Both the position numbers and the translations under genes were made by a program. A stretch of DNA of 14,933 nt. It comes from an uncultured Selenomonadaceae bacterium (GTDB lineage Bacteria > Bacillota > Negativicutes > Selenomonadales > Selenomonadaceae). The notes beneath the pieces were generated by a model that worked only from the letters and a program-made list of their open reading frames with translations, did no database searches and was not told the origin of the DNA. The stretch is from the NCBI GenBank assembly GCA_905236785.1, contig CAJOQC010000001.1, positions 1 to 14,933 of the forward strand. Reading direction: 5' to 3'. Of the stretch, positions 1-8,052 are shown piece by piece. Position 1 is the first letter of the stretch. The number at the start of each line of letters is the position of its first letter.

Positions 1-87
1 AGTGGTGCTACGCTGAGGAGGAATGACGCAGTATGCCGGAAAAAGACCCGACAAGGGTGCGGACGAATTATGCAGTGTTTCCTTAAC
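1..87. repeat. Diverged dispersed intergenic repeat, copy 1
   Basis: This non-coding stretch resembles 9376-9459. Both have a TACG-x-TG block, then about 23 bases later TGCCGRAAAAA, then after a poorly conserved stretch a closing block TTATGCARTGYTTCC. The order, orientation and spacing agree to within about 3 bases. One forward frame stays open from base 1 to a stop at 124-126, but its conceptual product is Cys/Arg-rich and resembles nothing I know, so I do not call it the end of an upstream gene. The alignment was made by eye and the middle part is weak. Both copies lie near a member of the palindrome family. Confidence 0.4.
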
Positions 88-183
88 TTACGTGATTGCT
101 TTTTCCGTAAAAAAGTGTACTTTTAGCGGAGATTTGTATAAAACGGTTCGGTGCGTTTACTATAGCACAATTTGGCGGTTTTT
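88..183. other. AT-rich intergenic stretch, nothing recognised
   Basis: I see no gene, RNA motif or convincing terminator here. An imperfect short hairpin (CCG at 105-107 facing CGG at 127-129 with A/T runs between) and a very weak promoter-like pair (TTGTAT at 134-139, TACTAT at 158-163) are the only structures. Neither is strong enough to call. Confidence 0.4.
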
Positions 184-234
184 AATACCACTCATCAAAT
201 AAAAATGGACAATTTTAATTGATGAGCAGTATTA
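184..234. repeat. Palindromic repeat, copy 1
   Basis: Imperfect inverted repeat with 21-base arms at 184-204 and 213-233 (18 of 21 positions pair) around an 8-base loop. The right half, 213-234, matches the consensus TTTTAATTGANGAGYAGYAT shared with 9337-9358 and 14638-14659. It lies just upstream of the five-gene operon. No T-run follows, so it is not a typical intrinsic terminator. It could be a small palindromic mobile repeat (REP or MITE-like) or a protein-binding or RNA-processing site; the sequence does not decide. Confidence 0.75.
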
Positions 235-247
235 CGATTAACCACAG

Positions 248-296
248 TTGTTTTATAAATAAAAGCGTGGTAGTATATTGCCTATATCGGTATAAT
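248..296 (+). promoter_or_regulatory. Candidate promoter for the five-gene operon
   Basis: Two weak possibilities exist. TTGTTT at 248-253 is followed after 17 bases by TAGTAT at 271-276. Alternatively a perfect TATAAT lies at 291-296 without a good -35 box at the right distance. Either would give a short leader to the start codon at 333. Some promoter is expected here because the next gene begins a tight operon, but its exact position is uncertain. Confidence 0.3.
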
Positions 297-332
297 GATT
301 TTATAAACATTAACGGGAAAACAGGTGATTGC

Positions 333-3300
333 ATGACAGAGCGGAGAAATCTTCGCGTAGGGATTGACATAGGCTCGACAACCATAAAACTTGCGGTTCT
401 AAACGAAGCGCAGGAACTTGTTTATAAAAACTACGAGCGGCATTTTTCGGAAATAGGCGCGGCATTGAAGGAAAATATTCAAAAACTCAAAGAAACGATA
501 GACGAGGCGAAATTTTCCTTTGCCATGTCAGGCTCTGCCGGAATGGGCTTGGCGCAAAAATTAAACCTGCCCTTTGTGCAGGAAGTGATTGCTTGCCGCG
601 AGGCAGTGAAAAATTTCATTCCCCAAACGGATACCGTGGTGGAGCTTGGGGGCGAAGATGCCAAAATAACTTATTTCGGCGCAGCCCCGGAGCAGCGAAT
701 GAACGGTGTTTGCGCCGGCGGCACCGGGTCTTTCATCGACCACATGGCCGCCCTTCTTTCTACGGATGCGGCCGGGCTTAACGTTTTGGCCGCCCAAGGC
801 AAACAAATTTATACCATCGCATCCCGTTGCGGCGTGTTTGCCAAAACGGACATACAGGCACTTATGAACGACGGCGCAAGCAAAGCGGATATTGCCCTCT
901 CTATTATGCAGGCGGTGGTCAATCAAACAATCGGCAATTTGGCGCAAGGCCGCCCCATAACGGGTCATGTTGCTTTTTTGGGCGGGCCTTTGACATTTTT
1001 GTCGGAGCTAAAAAAACGCTTTATCGAAACTTTGAAGCTAAACGCGGATCATCATGTGCCGGTAACGGACGGCAATTATTTCGTGGCCATGGGCGCGGCA
1101 CTGTCCGAGGATGCGCGAAAAATCAGCATTGACGAACTTGAGCGCACGGTTAAACAGGCCGTGGAAGACAAAAAAAACAACCGGGCGAATACGGAAAATG
1201 GCATTAAACCCCTGTTTGCCGACGAAAAGGATTATGAAGTTTTTCGGGCGCGTCATTCGCGGGATAAGGTTAAGCGCGGAAGTTTGGCAGATTATGAGGG
1301 CGCGGTTTACGTCGGCATAGATGCCGGCTCCACCACGGCCAAAATTGCGGCCGTCGGCGAGAACAAAGAGCTTTTGTACACTTCCTACGGCTCTAATCAC
1401 GGTTCGCCGTTAAAGACCGTGGTGGCGCAGATGAAAGATTTGTACGATGCTTTGCCCGCTGCGGCGCATATTGGCGCAGTGTACGCCACGGGCTACGGCG
1501 AAGCCATAGTAAAAGCCGCGCTTCATGCCGACGGCGGCGAGGTTGAAACCTTTGCTCACCTGCGGGCGGCAGAGGAATTTTGCCCCGACGTGTCCTTTGT
1601 CATGGACATCGGCGGGCAGGATATGAAATGTTTCTTCGTAAAAGATGGCAACATAGGCAACATAACCCTTAACGAGGCTTGCTCGGCAGGTTGCGGCTCT
1701 TTTATCGAAAACTTCGCGCAAGGGCTTTCCATGACGGCGGGGGAATTTGCCCAAAAGGGCGTGTACTCAAAAGATCCCGTTGACCTTGGCACTCGTTGCA
1801 CCGTGTTTATGAACTCTAAGGTGAAACAGGCGCAAAAGGATGGCGCGTCCGTGGCGGATATTTCGGCGGGCATTGCCATGTCGGTGGTGAAAAACGCCCT
1901 GTTTAAGGTGATGCAGTTAAAAAACGTCGAGGACTTGGGCGAAAAAATTGTGGTGCAGGGCGGCACTTTCTATAATGATGCGGTTTTACGCGCCATCGAA
2001 AACATTTTGGGCAAAGAGGTCATTCGCCCGGATATTGCAGGGCTTATGGGCGCATACGGCGCGGCGGTGTCGGCTCTGCTCTCCGGCGTTAAGAAGTCAA
2101 CGGTTCTGTCTAAAGACGCTCTTACGAATTTTACCGCCACGGCAAAATCCTATCGTTGCAACGGCTGCACCAACAAATGCTTGATAACGGTGCAGACATT
2201 TTCCGACGGCGGCAAATACGCCACGGGCAACCGATGCGAGCGCGGAGTGGGCGGCGTAAAGAAAAAGGACAGCGGCCTTAATGTTTATTCTTACAAATAC
2301 AAACGGGTTTTTGATTACGCGCCCCTAAAAGACGGGCGGCGTGGGCGTTTGGGCTTGCCGCGTGTCCTTAATATGTACGAAGATTACCCTTTTTGGTTTA
2401 CATTTTTTACGCAACTTGGGTACGAAGTGGTTTTGTCCGACGAATCTTCGGCAAAACTTTATTACAAGGGCATGGCCACAGTCCCCTCGGATTCCTTGTG
2501 TTACCCCGCCAAATTGGCTCACGGACATATAATGAACCTAATCGAAAAGGGCGTAACTAAGATTTTTTACCCCTGCGAACCGTATAACATGGAATTTGCC
2601 GAAAAGGAGGCGGACAATCATTTTAACTGCCCCATAGTGGCCTCTTACGCGGAAAACATTCGCGGCAACATGGATATTTTATGGGAAAAAAATATTGTTT
2701 TTTATCGGCCTTTTTTGCCGCTTAACGACAAGAAACGGCTGATAGAACGGTTGCATGAGGAGCTTGCCGACGAAAATTTATCAAAAAGCGAAATAAAAGC
2801 GGCGGTGACTGCGGCCTATGCGGAACTTCAACATTATCGGCAGGACGTTGCCGCCTGCGGCGAAGAAATTTTGCGCCATATAAAAGAAACGGGGCAACAG
2901 GCTGTGTTGCTTATCGGCCGCCCCTATCATGCCGACCCGGAGATAAACCATGGCATCCCGGAGATGATTGAAACTTTCGATATTCCTGTTTTATCCGAGG
3001 ATGCGGTGTTCCATTTGCCCGTTAATGACAGTGGGCTTAAAATAGTAAACCAATGGAGTTATCATGCGCGGCTTTACCATGCGGCGAAATTTGCCGCCGC
3101 AAGAAACAACATAACCGTAATTCAACTGAGTTCCTTCGGTTGCGGCCTTGATGCTTTGACCGTCGGGGAAGTTAAGGACATAACCGAACACGCCGGGCGT
3201 ATCTACACCATGATAAAGCTGGATGAGGTCTCTAACCTTGGCGCGGCGAAAATTCGTTTGCGTTCCCTTTTGGCCGCGTTAAAACGCAAACATACCGTTG

Positions 3301-4607
3301 TCAATCAATCGCCGCGTATTATCGAACGGCCGCGCTTTACCGAAGAGTGCAAAAAACGTCATACGGTTCTCGTGCCGCAAATGGCGCCCATTCACTTTGA
3401 ACTGTTGCGGGCGGCGGTAGCAAAATACGGCTACAACATGGTTATCCCGCCCATGCCCGACCGCGCCGCCATTGATTTGGGGCTTCGCTATGTAAACAAC
3501 GATATGTGTTACCCCGCCATTGTGGTGATAGGTCAGCTTATTGCGGCGTTAAAGTCCGGCGAGTACGACGAAAACAATACGTCAATCATGCTGTTTCAGA
3601 CCTGCGGGGCGTGTCGCGCCACCAATTATTTGAGCGTTCTCAGAAATGCCCTAAAGGTTGCTGGGTTTCCTCAAGTTCCCGTCTTTGCTTGTTACGGCAT
3701 GAAGGACGAAACCGATTCCTTTGATTTAAGCCGCAGTATGTTGGTTGACGTTGTAAAAGCGGCGGCCTACGGCGATTTGCTGATGAACGTGAAAAACCGC
3801 GTTGAACCCTATGAAATTACGGCGGGGGCGACGCAAAAGCTCTATGAAAAATGGCTTGCCCGCGCCGCAGAGGACATCGAAATCGGCGGCTTTATGAGCT
3901 ATCGTCGCAACGTAAAAAACATTGTGGCGGATTTTGAGAACCTGCCTATAGACGAAAAAATGATAAAACCCCAAGTGGGTATTGTGGGGGAAATTTTGGT
4001 TAAATATCACCCTGTCGCCAACAACCGCATTGAAAAAGTTTTGCTTGAGGAAGGCGCGGAGGTGGTAATGCCCGATTTTATTGATTTCTTCCTTTATACC
4101 GCCTATGATGCTGTGGCGACAAGGAAACTTTTGGACGGCACATTGAAGAATGAGTTTTTCGGCAAAATGTTTATAAATCTGCTGGAATTTATTCGCCGCC
4201 CCGTGAAAAAAGCCCTAAAGAACAGCAAACGTTTCCGCGCCCCAAAAAGTATTTACGAAACGGCCAAACTTGCCGAGCAATTTGTCAGCCTCGGCAACAT
4301 GGCGGGGGAAGGCTGGTTTTTGACGGGGGAAATGGTGAAGCTCATCGAAGAGGGCGTAAAGAACGTTGTGTGCCTTCAGCCCTTCGGCTGTTTGCCCAAC
4401 CACATAACGGGCAAGGGCGTAATGCACGCGTTAAGGACGCGTTACGAAGGGGCAAATTTGGTGGCAATAGACTGCGATGCCGGTTCAAGCGAAGTAAATC
4501 AGCTAAATCGCGTTAAACTCATGTTAAGCGTGGCAAAGGAGAATTTGCCCCAAACTGCCCAAAATATCGACGACGAATTTGGCCGCAAAGCCGTGAGGAG
4601 AAGTTGA
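333..4607 (+). CDS. Giant 2-hydroxyacyl-CoA dehydratase activase-related protein (tandem BadF/BcrA ATPase + DUF2229)
   Basis: The protein has 1424 residues. The start is ATG 333, preceded by GGTGAT at 324-329; an in-frame codon at 219 would run through the palindrome and lacks a ribosome site. Two ASKHA-type ATPase domains of the HgdC/BadF family stand in tandem. Domain 1 (about 7-260) has the phosphate loop GIDIGSTTIK, ELGGEDAK, and Cys127 and Cys166 in the contexts CAGGTGSF and SRCGVF. Domain 2 (about 325-585) has GIDAGSTTAK, DIGGQDMK, Cys450, Cys454 and Cys489. In HgdC two such cysteines per subunit hold one [4Fe-4S] cluster between two subunits, so the tandem could form an internal pseudo-dimer (inference). 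A DUF2229/HgdB-like half follows, with a four-cysteine motif (C609, C612, C616, C635) and further motifs MCYPA, QTCGACRATNY and LQPFGCLPNH. Family members are cytoplasmic, common in anaerobes and of unsettled function. No dehydratase subunits lie nearby. Confidence 0.9.
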   Translation: MTERRNLRVGIDIGSTTIKLAVLNEAQELVYKNYERHFSEIGAALKENIQKLKETIDEAKFSFAMSGSAGMGLAQKLNLPFVQEVIACREAVKNFIPQTDTVVELGGEDAKITYFGAAPEQRMNGVCAGGTGSFIDHMAALLSTDAAGLNVLAAQGKQIYTIASRCGVFAKTDIQALMNDGASKADIALSIMQAVVNQTIGNLAQGRPITGHVAFLGGPLTFLSELKKRFIETLKLNADHHVPVTDGNYFVAMGAALSEDARKISIDELERTVKQAVEDKKNNRANTENGIKPLFADEKDYEVFRARHSRDKVKRGSLADYEGAVYVGIDAGSTTAKIAAVGENKELLYTSYGSNHGSPLKTVVAQMKDLYDALPAAAHIGAVYATGYGEAIVKAALHADGGEVETFAHLRAAEEFCPDVSFVMDIGGQDMKCFFVKDGNIGNITLNEACSAGCGSFIENFAQGLSMTAGEFAQKGVYSKDPVDLGTRCTVFMNSKVKQAQKDGASVADISAGIAMSVVKNALFKVMQLKNVEDLGEKIVVQGGTFYNDAVLRAIENILGKEVIRPDIAGLMGAYGAAVSALLSGVKKSTVLSKDALTNFTATAKSYRCNGCTNKCLITVQTFSDGGKYATGNRCERGVGGVKKKDSGLNVYSYKYKRVFDYAPLKDGRRGRLGLPRVLNMYEDYPFWFTFFTQLGYEVVLSDESSAKLYYKGMATVPSDSLCYPAKLAHGHIMNLIEKGVTKIFYPCEPYNMEFAEKEADNHFNCPIVASYAENIRGNMDILWEKNIVFYRPFLPLNDKKRLIERLHEELADENLSKSEIKAAVTAAYAELQHYRQDVAACGEEILRHIKETGQQAVLLIGRPYHADPEINHGIPEMIETFDIPVLSEDAVFHLPVNDSGLKIVNQWSYHARLYHAAKFAAARNNITVIQLSSFGCGLDALTVGEVKDITEHAGRIYTMIKLDEVSNLGAAKIRLRSLLAALKRKHTVVNQSPRIIERPRFTEECKKRHTVLVPQMAPIHFELLRAAVAKYGYNMVIPPMPDRAAIDLGLRYVNNDMCYPAIVVIGQLIAALKSGEYDENNTSIMLFQTCGACRATNYLSVLRNALKVAGFPQVPVFACYGMKDETDSFDLSRSMLVDVVKAAAYGDLLMNVKNRVEPYEITAGATQKLYEKWLARAAEDIEIGGFMSYRRNVKNIVADFENLPIDEKMIKPQVGIVGEILVKYHPVANNRIEKVLLEEGAEVVMPDFIDFFLYTAYDAVATRKLLDGTLKNEFFGKMFINLLEFIRRPVKKALKNSKRFRAPKSIYETAKLAEQFVSLGNMAGEGWFLTGEMVKLIEEGVKNVVCLQPFGCLPNHITGKGVMHALRTRYEGANLVAIDCDAGSSEVNQLNRVKLMLSVAKENLPQTAQNIDDEFGRKAVRRS

Positions 4608-5083
4608 TGTTTTGGATACAGTGTTACAGCTTTTTATGGCTTATTATGAGCGGGTATTTGGCGTATAACTTGGTCGATCAGAAAAAACGCATAAAACAGG
4701 CCAATGACCTTTTGGAAAACGGACACATTTACGAAGCTATGCTTGCGGCTTTGTCGCCGCAGGTTTTGGTGGGAGTTTTCGCGGCGATACAGCTTTTTAT
4801 TATCATCATCGACGCTTACGGTTTTTTGCTCGCCGCCTCCTATGTTCCACTTACGAATTGGCAACGATTTTTGTTCATGGCGGTGATAAGTTGCTACATA
4901 ATCGAATCGCTGAACGGATTTTTCCATTTGAAGAAAATCCGCCGCATATTTGCCGAAAAAACCGAACCGATAAAACTTATGGCCAGATACGCCCGCTTTT
5001 TGGCGGTGGCGGACAGCCCTGCGGCGTATATCAGCAGTTACGGCAAGTGTTTGATTGCGGTTAATTTGTTTTTGCGTGTATAA
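4607..5083 (+). CDS. Small multi-pass membrane protein of unknown function
   Basis: I do not recognise this 158-residue protein. Hydrophobic segments at about residues 4-22, 51-80 and 86-107, with a weaker one at 142-157, suggest three or four membrane spans. A charged stretch (about 24-40) and a basic stretch (about 108-127) lie between them. The start is ATG 4607, whose A is also the last base of the upstream TGA, so the two genes are probably translationally coupled. GAGGAG at 4595-4600 is well placed for it. A TTG one codon earlier (4604) is less likely. It ends 20 bases before the lipoprotein gene. It might anchor or partner one of the operon's exported proteins, but nothing in the sequence shows this. 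It lacks the look of an ABC permease: it is too short and I see no EAA-type loop. Confidence 0.8.
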   Translation: MFWIQCYSFLWLIMSGYLAYNLVDQKKRIKQANDLLENGHIYEAMLAALSPQVLVGVFAAIQLFIIIIDAYGFLLAASYVPLTNWQRFLFMAVISCYIIESLNGFFHLKKIRRIFAEKTEPIKLMARYARFLAVADSPAAYISSYGKCLIAVNLFLRV

Positions 5084-5103
5084 AATTTAAGGAGTGGTAT
5101 AGC

Positions 5104-6141
5104 ATGAAAAAATTCTTAAAAAACCTTCGCCCCCTTATGCTGTTTCTTGCCCTATGTGTTGCGGTTACGGCCGTGGCGACGGGTTGCGGCAATGAAACGG
5201 CCGACAAGGAAAAACAAGCCAAGGGGGAAAAATTGGTGATTTACACATCCATGAAAGAATCCCTCATTGGCGGCATCATCAAAGGCTTTAAGGAAAAATA
5301 TCCCGAATACGACGTTGATTATCAATCGGCCGGCGCGGGCAAGCTCATGCAAAAAATAGCCGCCGAACGCCAAAGCGGGAAAATTGAAGCCGATGTCATT
5401 TGGACAAGCGAAGTGCCGGATTTTTATTATATGAAACAGGAAGGGTTGCTTCTTCAATACAAACCCACGGAATTGGATAACATACTAAACCCCTTTGACG
5501 ATTACGACGGGTCTTTCACAGCGGCACGGCTTGGGACGCTGGGTATTGTGATTAACACCGACCGGGTGAAAACGCCGCCCGCCTCTTGGGAGGATATTGT
5601 GACGGAGGCGACCTACCGCGACGCTTTCGGCATTGCCGACCCTGCCCTTTCGGGTACGGCGTTTATGAGCATTGCCCTTTTGGAAAAGGAATTTGGTTGG
5701 AACTACATTGAACGCCTAAAAGATAACGGCGCGTACAAGAGCAAAGGATCGGGGCAAGTGATTGACCATACCGTGTCCGGGGAGCTTGCAGCGTGTTTGG
5801 GCGTTGACTACATCACCGCCGACCGTATCGGCAAGGGAGCGCATTTATCAATGGTTTACCCCAAGGAACTTTTGGTTGTGCCAAGCCCCATTGCAATTTT
5901 TAAGGATGCCGAAAACACGGAGGGCGCAAAAAAATTCGTGGATTATGTCCTTACCAAAGAATCTCAGCAAAAAGTGGCGGAAGCAGGGACTGTGCCTGTA
6001 CGCACCGATGTAAACATACCGCAAAAATACAATTTGCCCAAGCCCCAAGACGCAATAAAGAACGGCATACACATAGACTATACGAAAGTTCTTGGCGAAA
6101 AGGACAATATTATCGAAAAATTTTCCATGTTGTTTAAGTGA
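5104..6141 (+). CDS. ABC transporter substrate-binding lipoprotein (family 1, iron/phosphonate/polyamine-type)
   Basis: This 345-residue protein begins with a lipoprotein signal: positive n-region, hydrophobic core, and lipobox ending ATGC, giving lipidated Cys28. The mature part opens with KLVIYTSMKE and has the type II periplasmic-binding fold hallmarks, including ADVIWTSEVPDFYYMKQEG, LGIVINTDRV and a C-terminal region with GAKKFVDYVLTKESQQ. It resembles FbpA/AfuA/PhnS-type binding proteins. The adjacent tyrosine pair that binds Fe3+ in classical FbpA is not seen in the expected region, which reads GVDYITADRI with one tyrosine, so iron is not assured as substrate. The start ATG follows AAGGAG at 5089-5094. 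No permease or ATPase gene is in the window, so it must borrow a transporter or act otherwise. Confidence 0.88.
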   Translation: MKKFLKNLRPLMLFLALCVAVTAVATGCGNETADKEKQAKGEKLVIYTSMKESLIGGIIKGFKEKYPEYDVDYQSAGAGKLMQKIAAERQSGKIEADVIWTSEVPDFYYMKQEGLLLQYKPTELDNILNPFDDYDGSFTAARLGTLGIVINTDRVKTPPASWEDIVTEATYRDAFGIADPALSGTAFMSIALLEKEFGWNYIERLKDNGAYKSKGSGQVIDHTVSGELAACLGVDYITADRIGKGAHLSMVYPKELLVVPSPIAIFKDAENTEGAKKFVDYVLTKESQQKVAEAGTVPVRTDVNIPQKYNLPKPQDAIKNGIHIDYTKVLGEKDNIIEKFSMLFK

Positions 6142-6156
6142 TGCGAGGTACGAATT

Positions 6157-8043
6157 ATGACCGATTTGTTGTATTTTATAAAAGCCGGCTCAACGAAGGA
6201 AGAAATAAAATCCCTTCTTTCGGCGCACCCCGAAATTAAATTTGTTTCTTTGATGGGCATCGACATGGCGGGCAACGATACCGACGAAAAAATCCCCATG
6301 CGAATTTTCCTCAAGGACATGGACGAATTTTACGCAGGGCGCGCCGTGCAAACCGACGGCTCAAGCGTGGTGCTGACAGGCATCGCAACTCTTAACAACG
6401 CCAAGGTTGATATGCCCGTGGATGCAAGCGTAAATTGGTTCGTGGATTACAATATGGAGCATTATGACGAAGAAACCAACAAGCCCGTAGGGACGCTAAG
6501 AATACCCGCCTTTTTGATACACGAAGGAAAACGTGTCGATTCGCGGGCGGTGCTGACGGATACACTCGCCTTCGTCAAAAAAGAATTGCTTGACATTTTG
6601 CGCGAAACTCCCGAAATTTCGGGGTTAAAACGAATAGCGGGGCAAGAAATTGTCGATATAGAATTTACTGCGGCCACGGAACTTGAGTTTTGGGTGAAAA
6701 CTCCTCTTGAAGAGGCCAACATCGAAGAGATGAGCGCGAGCCAAGTTATGCAGGAGCAATACTGGGAGCGTACCCATGGCGCGGTGCGGACGGCGTTGGA
6801 GCTTTGCGTGTCGGAACTTGACAAATACGGCCTAAAAGCGGAAATGGGTCATAAAGAAGTCGGAGGATTAAAGGCGCAAATTGACGAGAGCGGACGCATG
6901 ATGCACGTCTGCGAACAAATCGAGATTGACTGGCGTTTTGACGAGGCATTGCAGGCGGCGGACAACGAGCTTTTGGTGCGGACGTTGGTGCGGGAAATTT
7001 TCCGCAACGTGGGGCTTGAGGTGAGTTTTAAGGCCAAGCCCATGATAGGATTGGCGGGCAACGGCGAACATACTCATTTTTGCGTCATGGCGGTAACAAA
7101 AGACGGCAAAAGGTACAACCTCTTTTCGCCGGACGAGCCGACAAAAGATTTTATGAGCGCGGTGGGTTACGGCGCGATAATGGGGCTTTTGAAAAATTAC
7201 GAAGTTATAAACCCCTTTGTGTCGGCCACCAACGATTCCTTAAACCGCCTAAAACCCGGCTTTGAAGCGCCCGTTTGCATCGTGACGAGCCTTGGTCATT
7301 CGCCGCAAATTCCTTCGCGCAACCGCACGATTTTGGCGGGGCTTATTCGCGACCTAAGCAATCCTTTTGCCACGCGATTTGAACTTCGCGCTTGCAACCC
7401 CTACACAAATACATACCTTGTGTTGGCGGCCATATATTCGGCGGCCTTAGACGGCATAAAAGCCGCCATAGCCCACAGCACCGACGAACTTTTGAGCGAA
7501 CTGTCTAAGGATGCGGGGCAGGTTGGGTTCTATCTTGAAAAAAATCGCGCCTACCGCAGTGAAAACGATGTTTTTGAAGATTATACCGACGACGAGCGAA
7601 ACCGTCTTTTCGGCGCACCGCCCGCCACTGTTTGGGAAAATATGTTGGCATTTGACAACTATCCCGAAAAACGTGCCGTACTTACTGCAGGCGGCGCGTT
7701 GCGCGATCAGATAATAAACGCTTTTAAGGCCGGCGCGCTCTTGAGGTGGAAAACCGAGCTTATCGCCCGTATAATTCCGGAAAATCGCGATATTGTGCGG
7801 AAGGCTCAGGAAATAAAATCGAACCTTGTCACGGATCAAGATGCGTATAATTTCAGCAAGATAAGTGCGCTGAGAATTGCCCTGGCCAAGGACAGCATTG
7901 ACGAAAAGTCGTTGTTTACCCGGCTTATAAACGCTCTTAATGCCAAGGAATACGCCGCGGCTTCCCGTTTGCAAGTTGAAATGTACGACAAAATCGAAGA
8001 ATTAAAAGCTCTCTACGACGCTTATCAAAAGAATATGATTTGA
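6157..8043 (+). CDS. Glutamine synthetase, long (about 630-residue) clade
   Basis: This predicted cytoplasmic enzyme would make glutamine from glutamate, ammonia and ATP. It has an N-terminal beta-grasp region (about 25-100) and a catalytic domain with the expected ligands: E175/E177 in ATELEFW, E234 in GHKEV, E256 in EQIEIDW, H305 in GNGEHTHF, R364 in NRLKPGFEAP, SRNR at 387-390, and E409/R411 in RFELRACNP. At 628 residues it is longer than ordinary type I enzymes (about 440-470) and shorter than type III (about 700). The extra length is an insert of about 15 residues between GHKEV and EQIEI and a C-terminal, probably helical extension of about 190 residues. The adenylylation tyrosine loop is not evident. 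It starts 15 bases after the lipoprotein stop, with GCGAGG at 6143-6148. Active-site residues look intact, but the substrate could differ in this clade. Confidence 0.88.
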   Translation: MTDLLYFIKAGSTKEEIKSLLSAHPEIKFVSLMGIDMAGNDTDEKIPMRIFLKDMDEFYAGRAVQTDGSSVVLTGIATLNNAKVDMPVDASVNWFVDYNMEHYDEETNKPVGTLRIPAFLIHEGKRVDSRAVLTDTLAFVKKELLDILRETPEISGLKRIAGQEIVDIEFTAATELEFWVKTPLEEANIEEMSASQVMQEQYWERTHGAVRTALELCVSELDKYGLKAEMGHKEVGGLKAQIDESGRMMHVCEQIEIDWRFDEALQAADNELLVRTLVREIFRNVGLEVSFKAKPMIGLAGNGEHTHFCVMAVTKDGKRYNLFSPDEPTKDFMSAVGYGAIMGLLKNYEVINPFVSATNDSLNRLKPGFEAPVCIVTSLGHSPQIPSRNRTILAGLIRDLSNPFATRFELRACNPYTNTYLVLAAIYSAALDGIKAAIAHSTDELLSELSKDAGQVGFYLEKNRAYRSENDVFEDYTDDERNRLFGAPPATVWENMLAFDNYPEKRAVLTAGGALRDQIINAFKAGALLRWKTELIARIIPENRDIVRKAQEIKSNLVTDQDAYNFSKISALRIALAKDSIDEKSLFTRLINALNAKEYAAASRLQVEMYDKIEELKALYDAYQKNMI

Positions 8044-8052
8044 GGAACGATT

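Noticed and set aside
1..126. Open frame at the window start as the tail of an upstream gene
   Set aside because: The Cys/Arg-rich product resembles no known protein, and the DNA matches an intergenic repeat found again at 9376-9459.
219..332. 38-codon upstream extension of the activase gene
   Set aside because: It runs through the palindrome, has no ribosome site, encodes no family sequence, and ATG 333 has a proper site and starts directly before the conserved ATPase motif.
7447..7974. Reverse-strand open frame of 175 codons inside the glutamine synthetase gene
   Set aside because: It lies wholly antisense to a gene with intact catalytic motifs and shows no recognisable domain; the same holds for antisense frames in pfkA (11686-12168) and glgB (11134-11568).
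8044..8052. Cobalamin riboswitch before the CbiK-fold gene
   Set aside because: Only 9 bases separate it from the preceding gene.
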